Shown piece by piece: positions 1-8,555 of a stretch of 56,011 nucleotides of DNA; the stretch's first letter is position 1; each line of letters begins with the position of its first letter. The notes under the pieces are model-generated. The model was not told where the DNA came from. It did not search any database and was given only the letters and a program-made list of their open reading frames with translations. The stretch is from Betaproteobacteria bacterium (GTDB taxonomy: Bacteria > Pseudomonadota > Gammaproteobacteria > Burkholderiales > SG8-41): positions 1 through 56,011 of the forward strand of contig JAQGNH010000492.1 of assembly GCA_028291945.1 (NCBI GenBank), read 5' to 3'. Made by a program: the position numbers and the translations under genes.

Positions 1-523
1 ACACGTAACTTTGCTTGATCTGCTGTGCGAGCGTGTCACCGCTGAAACCGCGAAATACCAGGTACAGGTAGCCGTGCGCATTGCCGGAAAGCGGGACCGG
101 CGCTGCAGAGAACACGCGTTTACGCCCAGGCTCCGAGGGATCCTCGGCCACGATGGGGAGTTCTTCATCGCCTTTAAGGAAGCGCTGTATCGGCGCCAGA
201 TCGACGGTCGCTCGCTTGAGTGCATTCAGGCCCGAGGCCGCGACCACGTGACCTGCGTCATCGAGCAGATAAACGTCGATGCGCGGATTCACGATGCGGA
301 TGCGGTCAAAGACTTTGCGGACTGCGCTCGGGTCGGCTCGATCCTGCTCGGCGAGTATGTGCTCGTTGATCAGGCGACTCGCGAGATTGCGATAGAGCTT
401 CTGGTTCAACTCCTGGTTGCGCGCGGTGTCCGAATATCGGATGACCACCAGAAATATCATCGCCGTGATGAGCGTGAGCCCCACGAGTACGGCGAGGAGC
501 TTCGCGTACAGGCTCTTGAGCAA
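1..523 (-). CDS. Sensor histidine kinase, N-terminal part (runs off the window)
   Basis: Partial gene; only about 174 codons of the N-terminus lie in the window. The reading frame opens with LLKSLYAKLLAVLVGLTL, followed by a membrane segment (about residues 7-30) and an extracytoplasmic sensor stretch that contains the phrase VYLLDDAGHVVAASG, resembling a PAS/Cache-like periplasmic domain. The HAMP, dimerisation and ATPase domains would lie beyond base 1. The start is a TTG (523-521) one base after the regulator's stop at 525, so the two genes are tightly coupled. Partner: the OmpR-type regulator just upstream. The signal sensed is unknown. The frame is open throughout; kinase identity rests on the topology and on the regulator beside it. 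Confidence 0.8.
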   Translation of the reverse strand, partial: MLKSLYAKLLAVLVGLTLITAMIFLVVIRYSDTARNQELNQKLYRNLASRLINEHILAEQDRADPSAVRKVFDRIRIVNPRIDVYLLDDAGHVVAASGLNALKRATVDLAPIQRFLKGDEELPIVAEDPSEPGRKRVFSAAPVPLSGNAHGYLYLVFRGFSGDTLAQQIKQSYV

Positions 524-524
524 C

Positions 525-1244
525 TCAGCTCTCCGCGTAAGCGCGCTGCGGCTCGCCGAGCTTGTAGCCGACGCCCCGTACCGTGAGTATGATTTGCGGC
601 CTTGCCTGATCTTTTTCGATCTTTGCGCGCAGACGGTTGATATGGCAATTCACATTGTGCTCGTAACCGTCGTAGCCATAACCCCAGACCGTGTCCAGTA
701 GCTGCAGTCGCGTGTAAACGCGTCCGGGGTTGCGCAGGAAATGCAACAGCAGATCGAATTCCTTCGACGTGAGATTCACCTGTGACCCCGACAGACGCAC
801 GTCGCGCTTGCCGACTTCGACTTCGAGGTCACCGAACTGAACCGTTTCATCAGGTTGCGGGCTCGCTGCGGCCTGCAAATGCTCTATGCGCCTGAAAAGA
901 GCTTTGACGCGGGCGACAAGCTCTCTGATGCTGAAAGGCTTGGTAAGGTAATCGTCAGCCCCGAGCTCGAGTCCCAGCACGCGGTCGACTTCGCCCGCCT
1001 TCGCTGTCAACATCATGATCGGCGTGTAGACGGGCCGCGAGCGCAGGCGCCGGCACACGTCCAGCCCGTCCATGCCGGGCAGCATCAAATCGAGGACGAC
1101 AAGATCGAAAGGTTTACTCTGCGCTGCGGCGAGTCCGGCGGGACCGTCGAACGCGAGCTCGACATTGCATGGCAAGTCCTGGAGATGCAGACGTACGAGG
1201 TGAGCGATGTCCTCCTGGTCCTCGATCACAAGCACGTTACGCAT
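525..1244 (-). CDS. OmpR/PhoB-family two-component response regulator
   Basis: 239 aa, full length for the family. Residues 1-115 form a receiver domain with the acidic pair E8/D9, phospho-acceptor D52 (in VVLDLMLPGMDG), T80 and K102. Residues 130-232 form a winged-helix DNA-binding domain, with the typical SKEFDLL and VRGVGYKL segments. It should be phosphorylated by the sensor kinase encoded immediately downstream and then bind promoter DNA. The target regulon cannot be read from the window; the small lipoprotein gene just upstream on the same strand is a possible target or co-transcript. Confidence 0.95.
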   Translation of the reverse strand: MRNVLVIEDQEDIAHLVRLHLQDLPCNVELAFDGPAGLAAAQSKPFDLVVLDLMLPGMDGLDVCRRLRSRPVYTPIMMLTAKAGEVDRVLGLELGADDYLTKPFSIRELVARVKALFRRIEHLQAAASPQPDETVQFGDLEVEVGKRDVRLSGSQVNLTSKEFDLLLHFLRNPGRVYTRLQLLDTVWGYGYDGYEHNVNCHINRLRAKIEKDQARPQIILTVRGVGYKLGEPQRAYAES

Positions 1245-1350
1245 TTACGCTCCATCCGAATAACCAGGTCACCGCAAGAGGCGAGTTTACGCTGCAAGGA
1301 CTGCGTTTCAGTGCTGTGCCGCAGCCGCACGGGTGTGGCTGCGGACACGG

Positions 1351-1488
1351 TTAGCCGCCCGGCGAGGGTTCGTAGATGGGCGGATCAACCGTCGTTACGC
1401 CCGAGGGCGCCGGTATGCCAAGCTGTGCGCACCCCACCACTACTCCCAGTAATGCGACTGCGGCGAGCACCTTCATCGCTGCGTTCAT
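1351..1488 (-). CDS. Small proline-rich lipoprotein (hypothetical)
   Basis: 45 aa starting MNAAMKVLAAVALLGVVVGC. A lipobox (VVGC) follows a hydrophobic signal segment, so the mature peptide would be about 26 residues attached to the membrane through its first Cys, with a Pro-rich tail (SGVTTVDPPIYEPSPGG). An AAGGAG ribosome site lies 7 bases before the ATG at 1488, which is why I prefer this start to a longer reading frame beginning near 1551. It lies upstream of the two-component genes on the same strand. Function unknown; size and layout recall entericidin-like small lipoproteins, but there is no specific match. Confidence 0.7.
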   Translation of the reverse strand: MNAAMKVLAAVALLGVVVGCAQLGIPAPSGVTTVDPPIYEPSPGG

Positions 1489-1669
1489 GTCATTCTCCTT
1501 TGTAGATACCCGCGCCCCGCCGCGATGCGGCTCCGGGCACGCCATATTCAAAGGAGAACGTGGTCCTTATATCGCCGCTTCGTCTCTTTTTGGTCTCGAC
1601 GCACTGTCGGTTATGATTCGAAGAGGCAGAGAAGCTCTCGATAAATGAGAAACGGGTTTTTGCGCAATG

Positions 1670-1757
1670 CTTTAGCGTCTGTCATCTGTCGTCTGTCTCG
1701 CAGGCGCAGCGCCGGCATGGCATACACCTATCCGGTCAAGACGATCCGGATCGTATG
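1670..1757 (+). pseudogene. Scrap of a Bug/TctC receptor N-terminus
   Basis: A short stretch just before the intact bug gene encodes what looks like the end of a signal peptide (LSSVVCLAGAAPA in one frame) and then, one frame over, TYPVKTIRIV. That matches the conserved start of mature Bug proteins (YPxKPIRIIV). The similarity stops abruptly and nothing else of the gene remains. The match is short, so this may be chance, but the position directly upstream of another bug is suggestive. Confidence 0.4.
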
Positions 1758-1789
1758 GCTACTACTGGGGCGAAGAAAATCTTACCATC

Positions 1790-2740
1790 ATGAATAGAGC
1801 AGTGTGGGTGTGTTTCGTTTGGGGTTGCGGCATGTTCTCGGGAGCATACGCGCAGACTTACCCGTCCAGACCGATCCGGTTGATCGTGCCATCACAGGCA
1901 GGGGGCGGTGCCGATATCGTCGCGCGCCTCATCACATCGAAGTTGACGGAAGCGTGGGGTCAGCAAGTTGTCATCGACAATCGCATCGGCGCGGTGGGTG
2001 CGGAAATCGCAGCTAAAGCAGTGCCGGACGGGTACACCGTCATGTTCACAACGTCGGCGCTCGTCGTTCGCGACAGCCTTTACAGCAAGCTGCCGTATGA
2101 CACATTGCGTGATTTCCAACCGGTTACGCAAGTCGTATCCCAGTCGAACGTGCTCGTGATTCATCCTTCGCTTCCGGTCCGGACGGTGCGGGAGTTGATC
2201 GCGTACGCCAAAGCCAGGCCGGGTCAACTCAATTACGGTTCGGGTGGCAACGGCACCTCCAATCATCTGGCCGGTGCGCTGTTCCAACTGTTGGCAAATA
2301 TCGACGTCGTGCACGTTCCATTCAGAGGCGTGCCCGCTGCACTCATCGATACCGTTGCCGGTCGCGTGCAGTACACCATCGGAAGCCCCGTCTCCACGCT
2401 GCCTCATGTGAAGGACGGCCGTTTGAGATTGCTTGCAGTGACGACGCCGCGCCGTTCGGCATCGCTGCCTGACGTGCCGACTATCGCGGAGTCCCTGCCT
2501 GGCTACGAGTTCACCGGCTGGATGGGTTTTCTCGTGCCGATCAAAGTCTCGCGCACGATTGTGGACGCTCTACAGCAGCAAGCAGTGCGGATCGTGTATT
2601 TGCCCGACATCAAACAGAAGCTGCAACTCGATGCCGCGGAACCGGTGGGCAGCACGCCCGAACAATTCAGTGCTCTCCTCAAGGCGGAGGTGGCGCGGTG
2701 GAGCAAGGTGGTGAAAGCTTTGGGCATCAAATCCGAGTAA
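1790..2740 (+). CDS. Bug/TctC-family tripartite tricarboxylate transporter receptor
   Basis: 316 aa periplasmic solute-binding protein. The signal peptide ends at AYA-Q (about residue 21); the mature protein begins with YPSRPIRLIVP. Family landmarks in order: GGGADIVAR, DNRIGAVGAE, PDGYTV, GSGGNGTSNHLAG, HVPFRG and SLPDVPTIAESLPGYE, with a C-terminal KVVKALGIK. Bugs bind small carboxylates and deliver them to TctAB or act in sensing; no TctAB is nearby. It stands alone, without an obvious ribosome site, and faces a minus-strand bug downstream. Ligand unknown. Confidence 0.93.
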   Translation: MNRAVWVCFVWGCGMFSGAYAQTYPSRPIRLIVPSQAGGGADIVARLITSKLTEAWGQQVVIDNRIGAVGAEIAAKAVPDGYTVMFTTSALVVRDSLYSKLPYDTLRDFQPVTQVVSQSNVLVIHPSLPVRTVRELIAYAKARPGQLNYGSGGNGTSNHLAGALFQLLANIDVVHVPFRGVPAALIDTVAGRVQYTIGSPVSTLPHVKDGRLRLLAVTTPRRSASLPDVPTIAESLPGYEFTGWMGFLVPIKVSRTIVDALQQQAVRIVYLPDIKQKLQLDAAEPVGSTPEQFSALLKAEVARWSKVVKALGIKSE

Positions 2741-2766
2741 CTGCCAATAGAGTGAGGAAAAAGCAT

Positions 2767-2798
2767 TTACCACGACGGACACAAAGGACACGAAGGAA
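2767..2798 (+). repeat. Intergenic ACACAAAGG/ACACGAAGG repeat, single copy
   Basis: Begins TTACCACG and continues with nine-base units of the form GACACAAAG and GACACGAAG. The same motif recurs at 17512, 17669, 43631, 43847 and 52126, always between genes. This copy lies between the ends of two convergent bug genes and has no inverted partner nearby. Confidence 0.8.
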
Positions 2799-2870
2799 AT
2801 CTAATACAAGAATCAACGTTTGAAACGTCTTTACCTTTTCAAGGGACGGCTCATGGCGTCTCACTTACGA

Positions 2871-3824
2871 TCACTCCGGCTTTACGCCGGCTTCCTTGAT
2901 CACGCGCCCATATTTCGCCATTTCGTTTTGAATGAATGCAGCGAACTCGCGTGGGGTGCTGCCCACCGGTTCGGCGCCCTGCTTGAGCAGAGCAGCCTGC
3001 ATGTCGCTCGAGCGCGTCGCACTGATCGTTTCTTCGCTCAATTTTGTCAGGACGGGCTGCGGCAGCTTCGCAGGTCCTACGATGCCATACCACGCGAGCG
3101 ATTCGTAGCCTTTGAGGCCGGACTCGGCAACGGTCGGCACATCCGGCCACGCTGCATTGCGCTTCGATGTCGTGATTCCGATCGCGCGCAGCTTGCCCGA
3201 CTTGATGTGCGGTGCAGCCGAAAGGATGGTTTGCGGCATGACATCGAGATGGCCGCCGATGAGGTCCTGCAGGCCTTGATTGCCGCCTTTGTAAGGGACA
3301 TGGGTCATTTTAGTTTTCGCCATGTAGTTGATGAGCTCGGCGGCGAGATGTTGCGATGACCCGATGCCCCCCGATCCATAGGTCACCGGCCGTGATTTAG
3401 CGAGCGTGATCAGATCCTGCACGGTGTTTATCTTGAGCGCTGGGTGCACCGTCAACATGAGCGGAAGGATCGCCGTGAGGCCAATCGGTTGAAAATCTTT
3501 TTCGGTGTCGTAGGGCAGCTTCGTCTGGAGCAGAGGATTGATCGCATGGCCGATCGCGATCATGAGCAGAGTGTGGCCGTCTGGATTTGCACGCGCGGTG
3601 ACTTCGGCGCCGACGACGCCGTTGGCGCCCGGTCTATTTTCTACGACGACGTTCTGCCCCCACGCGTCGGTAAGCTTCTGCCCGATCATCCGGGCGAGGA
3701 TGTCAGTCGAGCCGCCGGGCGTGAACGGCACGATGATGCGTATCGGCCGGTCGGGGTAGACGGCATAAGCGCAAGTCAGTGGAACTGCGAGCAATATCGA
3801 TAACAGCGAAGTAATGGTTTTCAT
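2871..3824 (-). CDS. Bug/TctC-family receptor, co-transcribed with a TauD-like dioxygenase
   Basis: 317 aa. The signal peptide ends near TCAYA (residue 21), then YPDRPIRIIVPFTPGGSTD. Landmarks: ENRPGANGVVGAE, PDGHTLL (His in place of the usual Tyr), GSGGIGSSQHLAAEL, HVPYKGG and WPDVPTVAESGLKGYE. It begins 7 bases after the stop of the dioxygenase gene on the same strand, which points to one operon in which the receptor may bind the dioxygenase substrate or a precursor of it. Ligand unknown. Confidence 0.93.
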   Translation of the reverse strand: MKTITSLLSILLAVPLTCAYAVYPDRPIRIIVPFTPGGSTDILARMIGQKLTDAWGQNVVVENRPGANGVVGAEVTARANPDGHTLLMIAIGHAINPLLQTKLPYDTEKDFQPIGLTAILPLMLTVHPALKINTVQDLITLAKSRPVTYGSGGIGSSQHLAAELINYMAKTKMTHVPYKGGNQGLQDLIGGHLDVMPQTILSAAPHIKSGKLRAIGITTSKRNAAWPDVPTVAESGLKGYESLAWYGIVGPAKLPQPVLTKLSEETISATRSSDMQAALLKQGAEPVGSTPREFAAFIQNEMAKYGRVIKEAGVKPE

Positions 3825-3831
3825 CGTGGAT

Positions 3832-4686
3832 CTATACGACGTACCCCGAAGGTGTCCCCAGCACCGTTGTGCGCTCCATGTGCCGCCGCTGCGTTTCGTC
3901 GAAATCTCCGAGGGCCAGGTGCATCGTGCAACGGTTGTCCCAGGCGATGATGTCGTTCGCGCGCCAGTGATGGCGGTAAATGAATTCGAAGCGCGTCGCG
4001 TGCTCGTTGAGGTACTTGATCAGCGGCTTGCTTTCTTCTTCCGTGAGCCGATCGAACCGCTTGACCTTATCGCCGAGATAAAGCGCTTTGCGCCCGGTTT
4101 CCGGATGCACGCGCACGACCGGCTGCGCAATTGGTGGATTGAGCCGCTTCTGTTCCGTGGCGCGAGTGACGCCGCTGTCGTCGTTGGCGATCTTGCGCGT
4201 GCCCGAGAGGTGGATGCCGTGGAGGTCAGCGATCAGCGCTTTCATACCGTCGGACAACGTCTCATAGGCGAGGGTCATGTTCGCGAACACGGTATCGCCG
4301 CCCACCTCGGGCATCGTGATCCCGCGCAGCAACGAGCCAAGCGAAGGCACTGGTGTAAACGACATGTCGGAATGCCACTGCCGGCCCGTGTAACGGCTGT
4401 CCGACGGACTTCCATCCAGCTTGGGCTCGTTCGTCACGAGGAGGATTTCGGGGTGCTCGGGATGGCGATCCCGCGGCAGTGCGTCATGGCGGTCCAGCTC
4501 GCCGAAGTGGCGGCTGAATTCAATGTGCTGCTCGCGGGTTATGTTCTGATCCCGGAAAAGCAATATGCCGTGCTGCAGGAATGCATGATAGATCTCGCCG
4601 AAGAGTGCTTCGCTCACCTTCGACACGTCCACATTGCAAACCTCTGCGCCGAGCGCGTGCGAGAGCTTCCGTAATTCGAGAGCCAT
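3832..4686 (-). CDS. TauD/TfdA-family Fe(II)/2-oxoglutarate dioxygenase
   Basis: 284 aa from the ATG at 4686, preceded by a strong GGGAGGT ribosome site; a longer frame to 4833 has no such signal. The iron-binding facial triad is visible: H105 and D107 in QWHSDMSF and the distal H256 in NRCTMHLA, with arginines after it for 2-oxoglutarate binding. Members hydroxylate substrates such as taurine, alkyl sulfates or aryloxy-acids, releasing CO2 and succinate. The specific substrate is not evident. A bug gene follows 7 bases downstream. Confidence 0.92.
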   Translation of the reverse strand: MALELRKLSHALGAEVCNVDVSKVSEALFGEIYHAFLQHGILLFRDQNITREQHIEFSRHFGELDRHDALPRDRHPEHPEILLVTNEPKLDGSPSDSRYTGRQWHSDMSFTPVPSLGSLLRGITMPEVGGDTVFANMTLAYETLSDGMKALIADLHGIHLSGTRKIANDDSGVTRATEQKRLNPPIAQPVVRVHPETGRKALYLGDKVKRFDRLTEEESKPLIKYLNEHATRFEFIYRHHWRANDIIAWDNRCTMHLALGDFDETQRRHMERTTVLGTPSGYVV

Positions 4687-4894
4687 CGGGACCTCCCTTT
4701 GTTGATCCAGATAGCACGCGTTCGGACCCACGTTCATTCGCCACTCCGACGCGCGCGACGCCTGTGTTGGTATTGTAAGCGACGAATGGCGCCGCCTCTC
4801 GAACCTCGATCGACTACGATTTCGGTGCGCCATGATTGACCCGAGAGCCGCGCACGCTCACGATACCGGATGTCGCTTCGAATTGTCCGCCACC

Positions 4895-5860
4895 ATGCTG
4901 CGTAACATCATCGCGTTGATCATCGCCTTCGAGTGCATCACGTGTGGCCCGGCGTGCGCCGCGTATCCGGAGAGGCCGGTGCGGCTGATTGTCGGCTATG
5001 CGGGAGGTGATACGACAGACCTCATTGCACGCGTCGATGCGCTTGCGCTTGCAGATTTCTTCAAGCAGCAATTCCTTGTGGAAAACCATCCCGGCGCAAA
5101 CGGTACTCTGGCAACTGCGCGCGTTGCGAAAGCGAAGCCGGACGGATACACGCTGCTGCTGGTGTCGTCATCTTTCTCGACGAGCCCTGGTCTGTATCCG
5201 GGGCTCGCTTATCAGCCTACCCGCGACTTCGTGCCGGTCTCGCGCATCGCCTATGTTCACAACGTGCTGGTCGTTGGGGGATCAGTCGGCGTCCGGACCC
5301 TCGCGGACTTTATCGCAGCAGTGCGCTCGAATCCCGGCAAGATGATTTTTGCCTCTGGCGGAACGGGAAGCGCGTCCCATCTTGCGGCCGAGCTCCTGAA
5401 GATGCGCGCAGGGCCGCTGAACACATTGCACGTGCCATACAAAGGCAGTGGGCCTGCGCTGGCCGAGCTCCTCGGTGGTCACGTGGACGCTATTTTCCTC
5501 ACGATGCCGTATGCCTATCCTCATGTGAAAAGCGGACGCATCAAGGCTCTTGCAGTGGCAAGCCTGAAACGAGCTGCGCAGCTTCCGGACGTGCCGACTT
5601 TCGACGAGTCCGGAATAGGTGGATTTGAAGCCGCAGCATGGAGTGCCATCGCTGCACCGATAGCTACACCGTACGACACAGTGGTACGGCTCAACCTCGG
5701 CGTGACGAACCTTGCCGGTTCCGCAACCGTGAAGGAAAGACTCGCGGGTCTTGGTGCGGAGCCGCTCAGCGAAACGTCAGATCAATTCGCGGCGTACCTG
5801 CGCACTGAAGTCGAGAAATGGTCAAAGGTGATCAAGGGCGCAAGCATTACGCTCGACTAA
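4895..5860 (+). CDS. Bug/TctC-family receptor (divergent variant)
   Basis: 321 aa from the ATG at 4895, where a clean signal peptide begins (MLRNIIALIIAFECITCG, then PACA before AYPERPVRLIV). An in-frame ATG at 4832 would put 21 polar residues before the signal and is unlikely. The ligand-loop motif reads GYAGGDTTDLIAR rather than the usual PGGxxDxxAR form, and the next helix has DALALADFFKQQF, so this is an off-type member. Later landmarks are normal: ENHPGANGTLA, PDGYTLL, GGTGSASHLAAEL, HVPYKGSG and LPDVPTFDESG. Confidence 0.9.
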   Translation: MLRNIIALIIAFECITCGPACAAYPERPVRLIVGYAGGDTTDLIARVDALALADFFKQQFLVENHPGANGTLATARVAKAKPDGYTLLLVSSSFSTSPGLYPGLAYQPTRDFVPVSRIAYVHNVLVVGGSVGVRTLADFIAAVRSNPGKMIFASGGTGSASHLAAELLKMRAGPLNTLHVPYKGSGPALAELLGGHVDAIFLTMPYAYPHVKSGRIKALAVASLKRAAQLPDVPTFDESGIGGFEAAAWSAIAAPIATPYDTVVRLNLGVTNLAGSATVKERLAGLGAEPLSETSDQFAAYLRTEVEKWSKVIKGASITLD

Positions 5861-5866
5861 GCAACA

Positions 5867-6865
5867 CTAACGGACCTGCACTGTTCGGCGCGTGTTGATC
5901 GACTCGAAAATCGCGTCTGCCATCTCGATCATGTAAATGGCGTCTGCCGCATTGGGGAGCACGCTGCGTATGCCTCTGAGCTCGCCTTCCATGGCCTCGA
6001 CTTCACGGCGGTACATCGGGGTGGGTACGAAGCGCTCTTCGTGCACGCCCGACGCGTCTTTAACCTGCAGCCAGTACTCGTCAACCCAGCGCACCGCCGA
6101 GGTCGCGAGCATGCCTAGCGTGCCTTCGACTACGAGATCATTCTTCCCGTACGGTATTTCGCGGCTTGCGCGAATGACCGCATGGCAGTCGTCCCCCAGC
6201 CTCGCGAGTATGGCGATCGTGTCGTCCGGTTTTCCGTCGCGGCGGTCGGGATGGGAAAATGCGCAGACTTCCCGATAGCGGAGGCCCGTAAGCCACGGCA
6301 CCAGATCGAGGAGATGGGTCGCCACATCGAAGATCGCGCCGCCTTGCTGCGGGTCCTGACGCCATTTGCCGGTCTGGGTGAGCGATGCCGTGCGCTCGAA
6401 CGTGACCGAACGCAGCTCGCCGAGCTGGCCCGAGGCGATTATTTCACGTGCGCGTTGCAGCATTCTTTCGAGACGGATCTGAAAGGCGACACGCAGAATA
6501 ACGTTTCCTTCCCGGCAGGCCTGATCCATCTCACGCGCATCGGCGACCGAAAGCGCCAGCGGTTTCTCACACAACACGTGCTTGCCTGCACGCGCTGCAG
6601 CGACCACGGCGTCCTTGTGCAGCGCGTTGGGCGTAGCAATATAGACGACATCGACTTCAGGATCGCGGACGAGCTCTTCGTGATCGCGGTATGTGCGCTC
6701 GGCGCCGATGCGTGCGCCGATCTCCCGCGCCTTGGCCGGATCTCGACCTGCGCACGCGACCAGCCGGGAGCCGCGCGAGGCGGCGATGCCCGGCGCAAGC
6801 GCGTCGACTACAACGTGACCGAGCCCAACTACACCCCACCCTACGATCCGGCTAGTGCTCAACAT
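5867..6865 (-). CDS. Gfo/Idh/MocA-family NAD(P)-dependent oxidoreductase
   Basis: 332 aa. N-terminal Rossmann fold with GVVGLGHVVVDALAPGI (about residues 11-27) and the family signature CEKPLALS, whose Lys is K101. The C-terminal alpha/beta domain has GGAIFDVATHLLDL, the usual place of the catalytic Asp/His. Such enzymes oxidise or reduce sugars, inositols or related polyols. Its stop lies 6 bases from the end of the bug gene on the other strand. It is divergent from the C45-family gene, so the two might share a control region (6866-6950). Substrate unknown. Confidence 0.92.
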   Translation of the reverse strand: MLSTSRIVGWGVVGLGHVVVDALAPGIAASRGSRLVACAGRDPAKAREIGARIGAERTYRDHEELVRDPEVDVVYIATPNALHKDAVVAAARAGKHVLCEKPLALSVADAREMDQACREGNVILRVAFQIRLERMLQRAREIIASGQLGELRSVTFERTASLTQTGKWRQDPQQGGAIFDVATHLLDLVPWLTGLRYREVCAFSHPDRRDGKPDDTIAILARLGDDCHAVIRASREIPYGKNDLVVEGTLGMLATSAVRWVDEYWLQVKDASGVHEERFVPTPMYRREVEAMEGELRGIRSVLPNAADAIYMIEMADAIFESINTRRTVQVR

Positions 6866-6950
6866 GTCCTCCTACTAGAATGATTGCGCGACTCTTCCAG
6901 CACGCCTGGAACCGCGCATTCTATCCGCGCACTTGGCTGCGAGCGAAACC

Positions 6951-8088
6951 ATGACACGTTCTTTCCCCGTTTACGAAATAGAAAGGCAGCGCTTACGACT
7001 GCGGGAGAAGTCATGGCGAGCAGGCGGTGGATCGCGTCGCACGCACGCTGGAGATTTATCTGCCTGCGTTTGCGAGTCAGGCAAGGCTCGCGCTCGATCA
7101 GGTGCGGGAGCGGGCGCGCGAGTACGCGGCCGCTATCAGCAACGTCGATGCGGACATCATGCACGAGATCGAAGGCATCGCGGCCGGCGCGCGGCAGAAG
7201 GTCGAAGACATCGTTGCCGTGAACTGCCGTACCGAGATTCTGTATGGCAATCTCGCGGGCACACAACCCGCTACGGAGTGCACCACGATCGTCGCGCTTC
7301 CTGAAGCGACGCGAGACGGCGGCATACTGATCGCGAAGAACTGGGATTGGCGCAACGCATGCGTCGACGCGGTCGTCGTGCTGAAAATCCGTCAGACCAG
7401 CAAACCCGCCCTGACGCTCATCGTCGAGGCGGGCATGGTCGGTCGCGATGCGTTCAACGAAGATGGCATCGTCGTCTGCGGGAACCTGCTCGTCTCCACT
7501 GAAGACCAGGGTCAGATCGGCGTGCCGATCCCGATCCTCCGGCGGCGCATCGCGCAATCGCGGCACTACTACGAAGCCATCGATCCTCTTATGCGCTCGC
7601 CGCGCGGGGCCTCAGGTAACTACCTCATCGCGCATCGCGATGGTGTTGCCATCGACTTCGAAATGAGCCCGAAGCATCCTTTCCCGGTGTATCCCGAGCG
7701 CGGATTGCTCACGCACTCGAACCACTTTCAGTCACCGATCGCGCAAGCTACCGGAGTCGCGAAGTTCTACACCGGCGACAGCCTCTATCGCGACTTCCGT
7801 GCACGTCAGCTTCTGGAGCCGAAGATCGGGTCTATTACGGTGGACGATCTGAAATCAGCGTTGAGGGATCACTTTGGCCATCCGCGGTCGATCTGCCGGC
7901 ACCGCCACGAATATCCCGGCCAGGAACCGACGATGACGATTTCGTCGCAGATCTTCGATCCCAAGAATGCGGTCGTGCACATCGCCGCAGGGCAGCCGTG
8001 CGAGAGCGAATACATGCCTGTCGGCCTGCCTGGAAAAATGGAACCGGTCAGAGCGCTCAGGAAAGTCGCGGCATCGCCTAAAAGCTAG
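6951..8088 (+). pseudogene. C45-family acyltransferase/peptidase, split by a +1 frameshift
   Basis: The natural start appears to be the ATG at 6951 (MTRSFPVYEIE), the usual opening of C45 autoproteolytic enzymes (acyl-CoA:6-APA acyltransferase-like). After GAA ATA GAA the frame breaks. Removing one A from the AAA at 6982-6984 restores GSAYDCGRSHGEQAVDRVARTLE, which runs straight into the long open frame at 7027. That frame encodes 353 aa with the candidate N-terminal nucleophile Cys (TEC-TTIV, codon at 7279), then KNWDWR and, toward the end, SICRH. If translated only from GTG 7027 it would lack the conserved N-terminal strand. Either a young pseudogene or a sequencing error; most of the gene is intact. 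Confidence 0.85.
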
Positions 8089-8119
8089 GGGCAGCAGAAG
8101 ACGCCTTGGAACGAGCTAT

Positions 8120-8150
8120 AAAAAAAGCCGGGCTTGAAGCCCGGCTTTTT
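8120..8150. terminator. Bidirectional intrinsic terminator
   Basis: Perfect 7-bp stem GCCGGGC (8127-8133) / GCCCGGC (8139-8145) with a 5-base loop, flanked by six A's on one side and five T's on the other. It can therefore end transcription of both converging genes, the C45-family gene and cspA. Confidence 0.9.
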
Positions 8151-8167
8151 AGCTGCAACTGATCAGC

Positions 8168-8374
8168 TCAAACAGACTGGATGTTGCTCGCCTGCTTTTT
8201 GCCTTTGTTGCCTGCGGTGATCTCGAAGGATACCTTCTGACCTTCCGCGAGAGTCTTGAACCCCGGCATGTTGATCGCCGAGAAGTGAGCGAAGAGGTCT
8301 TCGCCGCCGCCGTCTGGGGTGATGAATCCAAATCCTTTGGCGTCGTTAAACCATTTGACAGTACCTGTAGCCAT
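8168..8374 (-). CDS. cspA: Cold-shock protein, CspA family
   Basis: 68 aa single-domain OB-fold RNA/DNA-binding protein beginning [21 protein letters not shown]1 is KGFGFI (residues 13-18) and RNP2 is LFAHFSAI. It acts as an RNA chaperone that melts secondary structure. AGGAACG precedes the ATG. A leader of roughly 120 bases with a strong hairpin lies in front, and a shared terminator follows. Members of this family may be cold-induced or constitutive; the sequence does not tell which. Confidence 0.96.
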   Translation of the reverse strand: MATGTVKWFNDAKGFGFITPDGGGEDLFAHFSAINMPGFKTLAEGQKVSFEITAGNKGKKQASNIQSV

Positions 8375-8390
8375 TTGCGTCGTTCCTGAT

Positions 8391-8437
8391 AAATTTAAAA
8401 AGGGGCTTTAGCCCGGACCAAGTTGAATCAAGCCCCA
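8391..8437 (-). promoter_or_regulatory. Hairpin in the cspA leader, terminator-like
   Basis: Read on the minus strand, GGGGCTT pairs with AAGCCCC across a 21-base loop and is followed by a short T run (TTTTAAATTT), all about 15-60 bases before the cspA start. That is the form of a weak intrinsic terminator or a temperature-responsive leader structure. No ribosome-site pairing is obvious. The role is inferred. Confidence 0.5.
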
Positions 8438-8499
8438 ATAAGAACGAACACCGCTACAGCCGTACTTTTAGAACCCGAAACCAAACAGGGTGGCGGGAC

Positions 8500-8526
8500 C
8501 TTATAGCCGGCAGCGTGCGTTGTCAA
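8500..8526 (-). promoter_or_regulatory. Probable sigma-70 promoter of cspA
   Basis: On the minus strand TTGACA (8526-8521) is followed after 15 bases by TATAAG (8505-8500). The -35 box is perfect and the -10 box good, but the spacer is about two bases short of ideal. It would give a leader of about 120 bases before the ATG, which is usual for cspA genes. Confidence 0.5.
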
Positions 8527-8555
8527 CAACTATTTTCGGGTTCTCGGGGGGGCAC

